NCBI GenBank assembly: GCA_037178675.1
Contig: JAYMGJ010000263.1
Location: 1 to 64,000, forward strand
From: Scleroderma bovista
Lineage: Eukaryota; Basidiomycota; Agaricomycetes; Boletales; Sclerodermataceae
Direction of reading: 5' to 3'
Length of the DNA: 64,000 bases
Shown: positions 22,132-30,924 of the stretch, piece after piece
How the letters are laid out: each line of letters begins with the position of its first letter
Position numbering within the stretch: the stretch's first letter is position 1
Notes under the pieces: generated by a model
Databases searched by the model: none
The model's input: the letters and a program-made list of their open reading frames with translations, nothing else
What the model was told of the DNA's origin: nothing
Program-made: the position numbers and the translations under genes

Positions 22132-22311
22132 AACCTATCAACTCAACCCTGGTACAATCAACTCTTTTAAGAAATATTACACAATCACCCCTTCTAAAAA
22201 GTTACATATGTAACACATGACACATCTTTCTCCTTTTATAAAAAATCACACCACTTTTTTATTCCTCAAACATATAAAATCACTCAACCCTTCAGGAGAA
22301 TCTCTCACACC

Positions 22312-22572
22312 ATGGCCCAACTCCCCTTTAACATCTCTGGCTGTCATTATTATCCTCACTCTTTGGATCCAACCTTTCATACTCCCCCTCATGTTCCCAT
22401 CAACAGAACACTCTGGTTTGACATACAGGTCCAGATGGAATCTGTAGCCATTGCAAAAATTAATCTGGATACTATGAGTTATTGGCTTGAAATCACTCAT
22501 CCACAAAACAACAATAACATCTACAGCAACAGACCTATCACCCATAGGAAAGTACCCCCCACTTTTCTATAA
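22312..22572 (+). CDS. Third ORF of the retroelement, 5' part (long form only)
   Basis: 86 codons starting MAQLPFNISG and containing RTLWFDIQVQ, NLDTMSYWLEITHP and a run of Asn. No family recognised. It is followed 30 bp later by a second open stretch in the same frame, with an acceptor-like CTACTCACAG ending at 22601. A simple GT donor near 22552 would not restore the frame, so I cannot give a confident splice. It may be one exon of a ~225-aa protein or a separate small protein. It lies between the 64-bp repeats and the 154-bp repeats. Confidence 0.4.
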   Translation: MAQLPFNISGCHYYPHSLDPTFHTPPHVPINRTLWFDIQVQMESVAIAKINLDTMSYWLEITHPQNNNNIYSNRPITHRKVPPTFL

Positions 22573-22601
22573 AAAGAATATTAAATTTATTCTACTCACA
22601 G

Positions 22602-23046
22602 GGAAGCTGCAACTCTCACATTTGTGTCAACCCTAGGACACAATGATGCCATTGATTGGTTTCACTTCATGGTCTATAACATCAGGTATTATTTTACCTA
22701 TCTATTACTATTATACCAACTCATTATTCCACAAAAAAGAGAATATCTTCACAACTACTCTGCTGTCATTACCAGTTATGTCCTTCTTGCAACCCACTAT
22801 CCTGCTCAATTCCCCCTCTCTCTCCTGAGAGAAAGCTGGAGCAAAATCTCTACCAAAGTATTCAAAGACATCTTACTTTTTGATGTCAATGGTAATCTTA
22901 AATATGTACCCATTCTTGGTTGCAGATTTACCATGTCAGAAGATGTAGGAAGAGGTTGGTATGATCTAGACATGTTTCTTAATTCTGATGAAGGATTAGC
23001 ACAACTTAGAGATTTGTCTTCCTTTGACAATATTTTCTCTTTTTAA
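22602..23046 (+). CDS. Third ORF of the retroelement, 3' part (long form only)
   Basis: An open stretch of about 147 codons ending at TAA 23044-23046. The first ATG-independent residues read AATLTFVSTLGHNDAIDWF, so it probably depends on splicing from the exon upstream. It has a hydrophobic, aromatic-rich segment (YYFTYLLLLYQLII), then ITSYVLLATHYP and a better-conserved-looking half with DVNGNLKYVPILG and GWYDLDMFLNSDEG. I do not recognise a domain. Absence from units 1 and 2 shows it is not needed in every copy for amplification. Confidence 0.4.
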
Positions 23047-23448
23047 CTTGATGTCACATTTTGTTCATACTCTTTTACTTGAGTATCCAGACTGTTCTCA
23101 CCCTTATAAATCAGACCACTGGTAACACCACACTTCTGCAGTGATTAAATAAAATCACACATATTAACTTTGAAGTATAGCTGAAAACTATTACTTGATC
23201 ATATTCAAGAACACACTTTGTGCTCACCATACTCAAAATAACAAAAAAGGATTTATCCCTGCCTTTAAAACCACATATCACACTCATAAAGGATCTTGAC
23301 AACCAGTAATCACATACAAAGGATTAAAATATCCCTTCATCACCAGTATCATTACCTACACTCAAAAAATAGTGTAACTCTCATACTGACCAAAAAAGTC
23401 ACCTATATACTGGTCTTTTATCATAAAAACACATGAAACACTGGTATC

Positions 23449-24330
23449 ATCCTCTTTTTTTGAAAATATAACTCTATAGCCTTTGCTACAGATCTGACAA
23501 GCCTTGTCTATACAATGGAACTCTATAGAACCATATACAACTGCCCTTTCACTGACTAAAAGTCACCTACATGTTGTGTCTTTATTCTATAAAACACTGA
23601 TAAACAAATATAAAATCACTATTGTCACCCTCTATTATTGCAGTTCAACTCTATAACCCTGGCTACATATTTATGCAAGCCTTATTTACACTGCTGAAGT
23701 CCCCTCACTGACTAAAAGTCACCTACATATTATGTTTTTGCTCTATAAACACTGATAAACAAACATGAAATCATTGTTATCACCCTCTATTATTGCAGTA
23801 CAACTCTATAACCCTGGCTACATATTTCCATAAGCCTTATTTACACTGCTGAAGTCCCCTCACTGGCTAAAAGTCACCTACACATTGTGTTTTTGCTCTA
23901 TAAACACTGATAAACAACACAAAATCACTGTTATCACCCTCTACTATTGCAGTACAACTCTATAACCTTGGCTACATATTCATACAAGCCTTATTTACAC
24001 TGCTGAAGTCCCCTCACTGGCTAAAAGTCACTTATTTATTGTGTTTTTGCTATACAAACACTGATAAACAACATAAAAACACTGTTATCACCCTCTACTA
24101 TTGCAGTACAACTCTATAACCCTGGCTACATATTTATATCAGCCTTATTTACACTGCTGAAGTCCCTCCACTGACTAATAGTCACCTACATATTGTGTTT
24201 TTGCTATATAAACACTGATAAACAACTAAAAATCACTGTTATCACTCTCATTTATTGCAGTACAACTCTATATCCTTGGCTACATATTCATATAAGCCTT
24301 ATGTACACTGCTAAAGTCACCAACACACAT
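23449..24330 (+). repeat. ~154-bp tandem repeat in the long-form block
   Basis: About six copies, the first diverged. Repeats of ATCACCCTCTA, TTGCAGTACAACTCTATA, GCCTTATTTACACTGCTGAAG and CTATAAACACTGATAAACA recur near 23627, 23782, 23937, 24091 and 24244. No coding potential seen. Confidence 0.8.
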
Positions 24331-24424
24331 AAATAATGTTGTGTTATTGTTCTGTAACAACAATGATCACCAGTTACCATTGTTCATCCATTTTAGGATA
24401 TTTGGCTTTGTTTGTCCCTCTGGG

Positions 24425-24432
24425 TATATAAG
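24425..24432 (+). promoter_or_regulatory. TATA box at the end of the long-form block
   Basis: TATATAAG in a pyrimidine-rich setting, 50 bp before an ATG at 24475 that opens a 24-codon frame crossing the deletion breakpoint. Lost from units 1 and 2. It may be a second promoter driving the following unit. Confidence 0.45.
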
Positions 24433-25941
24433 AAGCAGCTCCCTCCCCCTCCTTCTTTCCCTCCAACCACTACCATGGTTGTACCCAACAGTACTACTAG
24501 AAACAGTAGGGTACTTTTTGGTTGTCTGTATATAAAACTCTATTTTTGAAAAAAATACCAGCTTCTGTGATCATATCAGAAGAGGCTAGCATACTCTCCA
24601 ATGTCATTAATACATGCTAGTTAAGAGAAATGAACATAGACTTCCCCAGTCTCTAACTAAGTGGGATATATCCTCTATTGTAATCTTATAAAGAGTGCCT
24701 ATTAGTTTAGGACAGATCTGTATGTTATATCCTGTCTTCCAAAGTGTTGACTAGTTAGGTATATGTGTAGGCTACACATATATTTCAAAGGGTTGTATCA
24801 CTTCATGTCTGATCTTGCCAAGATACTCTAATAAAAGACATCTCCCTTGACATTTCTCTTTTGGGATAACCCATAATTCCTGGGTTGTTTATAGCTGAGC
24901 TTTTCTTTGTCTCACTCCTGAGCCAATAGAATACATCAAGTCTGAGGATTTAATCCACAGCTTCCACCAAATCTCTCCTCTCATTTTAAAAGGACTGTGT
25001 TTACTGTTTAAATATTATATTCTGGTGACACTCAAATAATCACTTTCACTCTGTCAGAACAATAGATTCAATACTAGGTAATCTGTTTGATAACACTGCA
25101 TATTAGCAGGACTTCAAAATATCCATGCTCTCTACCTATGGTAGTGTCAGCTAAAATGGATGTTTTTGTTAGAGTTTCTGTAAAATATCAGTTTAAAAAT
25201 CTTTCAGAGAAAAACCCTTATATTGATAGAGCTAAACCAGCATCTATTTCTCTCTCAGACCTGTTCTACAGGATAAAGAGCATTTATTCTTTAGCTGGAC
25301 AAGTATAGACTGTCCTTTGAGCCATCAGTGAATTAACTATGTAGAGATTACTCTACTTAAATAGCATAAAGAAAAAGATAATTTCTGCTCACAGGGTTAA
25401 CTTGATCCCTGGTTTGTCAGTCTGACCAGTTGTCTCAACTGAATAGGATTTGTCCTATTATTGCAGCATCAGAAGAAATTTCTTTGCTCAAAGGGATAAC
25501 TTGATCCTTTATTTGTCAGTCTATCTAGTTATACTAACTGTTTGTACTAGAAGTGATGGTTCATTCTTGACCTCTAATAAATAAACACTCTCAAGTGAAC
25601 ACCTATACAAATCCCATACCAATTCACACCTTCACTTATAATTTAAATTAGGAAATATAATTTCCTACATAAACCACTCTTTATCAGAAACCAGTCCCCC
25701 CCTCTCCTGTGTACCAACAACCCATACTCTAATCAAATCATGTATTTGATGCCCACCACTCAATTGAAGTGTTCACTCCTTCCAGTGAGATTTTTTCTAA
25801 AAAGGATACAGGGTGCATGATGTGGTAATCATTGCAGCAGCCTCTGACCAAAAGCCTCAAGGTCAGACCCTGTTCAAATTTTCCCCTTTTAGATTTAATT
25901 GAACTATAATAGCACATGTGCTAAAAGCCTTTACCAAGGCT

Positions 25942-26727
25942 ATGGAACTCTTCACACACTATAACTTTTCTAGAACCCTTCAGATCATCACAGATCTCTA
26001 AGAAAAGATTTTATATATCCTTTTGGGTTTTTATTTCAATCACTTTATGTCACCCTGAGCATTATTCAGCATTCAAAATATTTTTTTCACTCTAGAACCT
26101 TCTCTAGAAGCTCAGAACCTTGGTTGACACCTGTCAGGGTCTCTATAAATCCTTTTAAAGCTATATGAGGAGTTGATTCATGTAATCTTCCTTGGCAACT
26201 GCCATAAACAGATTACAGACTTTACTATTTTAAGTTATATTCCCTCAGGTCTAGCTCACCTGTCCAAATATATTATGGGAAATAGTCTAGTCTGTGACAT
26301 AACTGTCTAACCACATGACTCCCTCAGTTATGGCATCTCTGACTAGTTCTGACTCACACAGTCTAGTCTTTTTCTGATGGGCATGACACCATCAGGAATT
26401 TTCTGATTGATGGAATTTTTATTGTACACTTTAGGAATGGATGATGTAATCCACCCTGTCCAAGTGTATATATACTGCTCAGTTCAAGGCCTTTGCTGGA
26501 ACAAAAAACTCTCCTCCCCTCTTCACTCCAGACTGGGAACTGAAGAAGCCTTTGTGCAGAAACAGACTTTGGCACTCTGTTTTCCCTCTTTGAGGGTGAG
26601 TTTTCATTTTCTGTTTCTAGTAATACTTCTACTCCTTCCTCCCATATTCCTTTTTTTTGTCTGGGACTTTTATTATTTTTGTTCAAAAGGGAAACCCACC
26701 CATAGTCTCTATTTGTTGAGCTACCTT
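25942..26727 (+). mobile_element. PLE-like array, partial fourth unit ending at chromosome junction
   Basis: Matches unit 1 positions 1-753 and then stops abruptly: after the shared sequence ending in GAGCTACCTT the other units continue with GATCCTTGG, while here ACTATGAATA follows. One substitution (G to A at 26409) separates it from the other copies. It contains the leader TATA box but no coding sequence. Beyond 26727 the sequence belongs to a Tnp2 transposase gene. Confidence 0.88.
26467..26474 (+). promoter_or_regulatory. TATA box, partial unit 4
   Basis: The same motif, 253 bp before the junction with the Tnp2 gene. Here it has no element gene downstream; any transcript would read antisense into the truncated transposase gene. 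Confidence 0.45.
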
Positions 26728-29067
26728 ACTATGAATAGCATAAACAACCTTCCCATGTAATTAAAGATGGAGAGAAGTGACGCACGTCTGCAAGCATGTT
26801 GTGCAGTGTCGTGAGCTCGTGGTTTGGCCGTAATATCTTGCTTTGAATCCATATGCTGTAAAAGTGCGTCTTGACTAGACCTGAGCACGGAAGATGAGTT
26901 CAAGATTGGCAGAATGATGGGAACTCACCTAGAAACAAATTGTGCATTGGGTCTATCACAATTTGGCGTACCAAATCGAAGTATGGGAGGCGCGAAAGCT
27001 GAGAGTACCGCGTGGCAAACTCTTTCACAAAGTTCTTCTTTGCGTTTGGTGTAGCAAGTTTTCGATATTCTTCACCTAAACGACGCTGCTCTGTGTCGGT
27101 CCGAGGCAGAAAAGCTTATGAATTTATGGTGAGCCGGGTAGAGTAAAAGTGATTGACCGCATACCTCCATGCTGAAAGGCGCTCACATCCCCCTTACTTG
27201 ATATGGATATCCAACAGTCTGTACAGTAATAGGTGTGCGAGTGTGATGCGAATCCTCCTATCTTATGTGCGGCGGGCTTGTCGCATACAACTGCAACTAG
27301 TGCAACACGGACAAGTCGTCCTACAGTATATGAGTAGGTATGTACACAAAAAGATAACGTAGACTTGCCTTGAGGCTGAGACTCAGTCGGGACTTTGATA
27401 CCATACTTCCAGAGCCGCAAGAGATCAGAGACAATAGGTCGAAGGTAGCGCTGTACCTCGTCGGGTGTTTGTTCCTTTGGACCGGGCATAATACTTGTGC
27501 ACATCAAATTTGCTGTGCGATATCTGTCAAGGATGGAGTTACGTGTAAGCAAGAGTAAGTATAACCAAGTTACCTGTACTCGGGTGGTAGATTGCAAATC
27601 GAGAATGAAGTGGGAGCCGATGAGTGAGATGGTGCGATATTGCTCCGAATGTATGAAAACCTATAACATCGTGCTTTCAGTCATGACATCAATGAGAAAA
27701 ACATACCAATCGATGCCCAGGTTCACACCCAAACGAAGTTCTCCGTTAGGACCATGGCGTTCATCTACTTTGTTCGAGAAGAATAGCTTGCCATCTGGAC
27801 CTTTGAGTTTGGAACGACAAATGTCGCCATCGAATATGTCCACATATGTGCCAGAGGTGCGCGGCTTGACTCGCCACTCGTCAAGGGTAGCCTCAATGCC
27901 AGGGATCTTGAGGATGGAGGCGATCTGCTCAGAGAGAGGAAGGTAAGGGTATTTAACAACAGGCGTCTTCAGTGCACGGGCATTACCCCGCTGAGTCTGC
28001 CCTGGAAGGAAAAGATCAACATTGCAGGAGGTGCAAGTATCATGACAAAGTGGTGACGTGGCTGGTGGGTATACATCGTGACAAGTCGGGCAGACCGGTA
28101 AAGTGTGGACAGGTTTATCGACTCCGAGTAGGCGATTCCCGGACTGGAGAGTGGTGAATGGAGGGGGGGTGGATGGGTTGAAAAACAGTAAAACGAGGGT
28201 GAAAATGGCCAAGAGCGCATTGCAGGCGATGCGTGGGAGGTGAAACTGGAGATGGAGCCAGGATACGACAGCATGGATGACAGAAATATGCTCTGGGATG
28301 TCAGCAAAGTCGATGTTGTCGGATCGCACCTCTTCATCAATTAAGAATGGATCGGGATCGTCTTCATCGACTCCATGATGGGGAACTTCATCTGGTGTCT
28401 CTGCTTCAAAAGCATCGTCAATTTCGTCATGATGGAACCAAGAACCATCTTCATAGGACAGATTTCCGAGCTCCGGGGACAGGCCATCACCCAGGGGACC
28501 GTTCTGCCCCTGACAAACCTCCTCTGCGATCTGTGCAAGCTGGCGTTCAAAAGCCCGGTGTTCTGGGTCAGAGGGAAGATGGCGAGCTTCAAATGAAGTG
28601 AGAGGGCGAGAGCCAGCAGACGTTCTGGCGTTGTACTCCTGGAAGTAATCGACAGCAGACGCGAGGGCCTCTGGGCTATGGAAATTGGGCCCTAAGTTCG
28701 GTAGTGCACTGCCAAAGGTCAGAATGTCAACGTCCTCGCCTGTCAGAGTACCATGGTCGAGCATTTCTTGTTCAACAGGGCTAGTTGAAATGCGTGGTGG
28801 ATCTGGGAACACGACATCGGGAGAAAGTGGTGGTGAAGGTGCACATATAGGGTGCGGGAAGGTTCGTGAGACCGGACCAATGTCTTCAACAGCCGTTGGC
28901 ATAACCCTGTTCCCTGTAACACGCAGCTGCGACTGTGTCACCATAGTTTTTTCACGTAGATCTGATCGTGTATGGCTAGCTGCGACATGAGCCGGTACAA
29001 GCGCCCCACGGCATTCATGAGTTGTGCAATAGCATTGCCGAAGCCTTGTAGTGTTGCGACCCGGCAT
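26728..29067 (-). pseudogene. Tnp2-type (CACTA-like) transposase, 3' end cut by the retroelement array
   Basis: Large basidiomycete Tnp2-family transposase read on the minus strand. Start taken at 29067, before a CYCTTHECRGALV Cys-rich motif. Exons 29067-27707, 27660-27574, 27523-27369, 27320-27165, 27114-26929 and 26880-26728 keep one frame across introns of 48-58 bp; the intron 27368-27321 is GC-AG. Signatures: FDGDICR, LGVNLGIDWF, SIMPGPKEQ, ALVAVVCDKPAAHKIGGF, YYCTDCWIS, ATRYSQLSRLPYF and VIDPMHNLFLG. After LHNMLADV the frame slips, but YMGRL in the next frame matches the expected continuation, so host sequence reaches the junction. The C-terminal half is missing. A transmembrane-like segment (LLAIFTLVLLFF) sits in the N-terminal part. 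Confidence 0.85.
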
Positions 29068-29228
29068 CGAGAGAGCGAGGGAGCAAGGGAGGGCAGGTGA
29101 TGTCGAGAGAGCGGGGTGCTGATAAGATCTCACTACGCGTCATTAAGAGGAGTCACGTGCACGATCATGCATATACTTGTCAACTTGCTACAGCTAACTA
29201 GTACGAGTCCAAACGTCCAAGAAAAAAA

Positions 29229-30369
29229 CTATTTGCGGGAGCGTTTCGGGGGGCGAACTGGTGAACTATCTTCAGAGAATAGGGGAATACAATGCTTTCT
29301 ATTGTTTTCCTGACCAGCAGTGAGACTGTCCTGAATTGCAGCCCAGCGTTCCTAAGTGATGCAATGAATACAAAACGACACAATAGATAAAAATTACTTA
29401 CACACATTGCTTGCGTACTGGTAGGATCGAAACTCTCCGATAGGGCGAAGCTATCAGGAGTGTAGCTACGTCCAAGAATTCGGGGAGGACTGTAATGAGT
29501 AAATGGTATTTTTGTAGCGATATTCTATACATGTATATTGTCAGAAAAGCAAGAATAATATGTCATGCATTACCTTAATCACAGAGACAGTTTTCTCCAT
29601 GTTTTCGGACTCAGTTAGACTTTTACTGATCTTATGAGAGAGAGGCCGCTGTACAACATTAGCTGCTGACTCGAGCTGGCTGTCACCTATTGGAACATGG
29701 TCTGTAAGACAGCCAGCAGACGGTCCTTGGACGTTTGGCGTGAATTCCTGAGGTTATTAAGTATTGGCAAATTATGAGTGCGATAGTATGAGCTTACCAT
29801 TGAGTTATGCGCTGAAGGCACATCACATTTGTTGTCAAGACGAGTCAGGACTGGACCTACAGCCTGAAAGGATCCCTGTGAAACATGTCAGTACTATAAG
29901 GAAGGGCAATAAACAATAACTTACCGAGCTGACCAGGGTAACATCACCAGGCTCGAGCTTGGCCCTGTGAGTACTAGTAATATTCTTGGCGCCATTGACA
30001 ATGGAGTCTTGAACAGTAGGCAGGGTGTGAGCAATGATCGCTGGCTCAGGCAGTTTGGTGATCAAGGAAATGTCAATTGTCTGGCGCGTGAAGGTCAGCA
30101 AAGGCATATTACAATGGAATGATTGTTACGCACCACTGGACCCTGATGTTTGGGCTCAAAGGATACAGTAATGTTGTCCACAGTAGTTGGAACCTGAAGC
30201 TTAACGACGTGGGGAAGGCGTATGACTGTGGGTGTGGGTGGCGACCTAAACGAAAGAGTGCTGTCGAGAAGCTCAACTTCATCGGGTTCCGAGGTCGGAA
30301 CTCTCTCGAAAGTGTTAATATTGACCTTGAGAAACTCACTGAGTATGCTGAAGTTGCTCGGGAAGGAAG
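29229..30369 (-). CDS. Hypothetical spliced gene upstream of the Tnp2 gene
   Basis: At least five exons on the minus strand show coherent coding. From the 5' side they read FLKVNINTFERVP...ELLDSTLSFRSPP...VTVSFEPKHQGPV-like text, then TIDISLITKLPEPAIIAHTLP...KLEPGDVTLVSS, GSFQAVGPVLTRLDNK, EFTPNVQGPSAGC..., SPPRILGRSYTPDSFALSES and ERWAAIQDSLTAGQ, ending PPVRPPKRSRK-like, with a basic, nuclear-localisation-like tail; the stop codon is at 29229-29231. Introns have usual GT-AG borders of about 45-90 bp. The 5' exon could not be fixed because no upstream candidate keeps the phase. I do not recognise the family. Confidence 0.4.
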
Positions 30370-30429
30370 GAAAGACGTACCTTCTGGTTCATCATGACGT
30401 ACACGGTATACCTGCACGGTGGAGAGCAA

Positions 30430-30924
30430 CGGAAATTTTTTTAAAGTCCATTCTATTAATGCGAGGTCAGGAAAAGACGATGGTGAAGGATTTCAGATGC
30501 GTGCGGCGTTGGATTATGGGTGATAAAGTCAACCATAGTCGGAGTCAGCAGATAAGTGTGTGTCAACCTGATTTAGGTCGGTGTTTAGCTAGTTGTTCAT
30601 AATCAGACTTGGTATAGAGTGGGATTTTTTGCACGCAACGCTCACAAATTCCCAAGTCGGACTTCACTCAGGTTATCAACTATATCTTACAGAAATAAAT
30701 CTGAGGTTAGATTATATCACTACCCGCATCTGACTATGCTCCTCTTAAAAACTCGTTTCCGCAGTGAATGTCCACAGCACGCTGTGGAAAAGGCCTACCT
30801 TACAAGGTAAGTCCCGTAAGTCCCATTCAAACTCCGATAAGTCTTAGGACCCGTACAGGTTTGGACGGACTGCCTTGAGGCCTACATAAAGTCGGCGCGT
30901 GAATTCATTCGTCCGTGCCACAAC
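30430..30924 (+). other. Intergenic stretch upstream of the CRN gene
   Basis: No gene seen. It lies between divergent genes and should hold the CRN promoter; no clear TATA box near 30925. Confidence 0.4.

Larger units (their letters stand above)
22485..24506 (+). other. 2022-bp block present only in the long-form unit
   Basis: Left edge TTATTG, right edge AAACAG followed by TAGGGTAC. Units 1 and 2 join TTATTG directly to TAGGGTAC, with one shared G at the breakpoint. It contains the rest of the third ORF, the 154-bp repeats and a TATA-type promoter. It has no CG dinucleotide, like the rest of the unit, so it is an original part of the element rather than a later insertion from the host. Confidence 0.8.
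15948..25941 (+). mobile_element. PLE-like retroelement array, unit 3 (long form)
   Basis: Third full copy, 9994 bp. It is co-linear with units 1 and 2 except for a 2022-bp block at about 22485-24506 absent from both. Small differences from unit 1 include T to C at 21547, G to A at 21845 and one A fewer in the A-run near 21460. Because the third ORF runs uninterrupted into the extra block here, I take this as the complete element and the others as deletion derivatives. It is also the copy nearest the flanking chromosome. Confidence 0.9.

Noticed and set aside
22485..24506. The 2022-bp block as a spliced GC-AG intron
   Set aside because: The left edge GCTTGA is a poor donor, the length is far beyond fungal introns, and the block contains an ORF, repeats and a TATA box.
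1..26727. Telomeric repeat tracts within or between units
   Set aside because: No run of TTAGGG/CCCTAA-type repeats seen; the AACCAACCCC words belong to an 80-bp repeat. The link to telomeres therefore rests on orientation and family only.
1..26727. Assembly artefact or circular element read several times
   Set aside because: Units differ by single bases and by a 2022-bp block, and the last copy joins unrelated host sequence. Raw long reads would still be a useful check.
1..26727. Mitochondrial retroplasmid or plasmid insertion
   Set aside because: RT motifs are PLE-type and the junction lies in a nuclear transposase gene.
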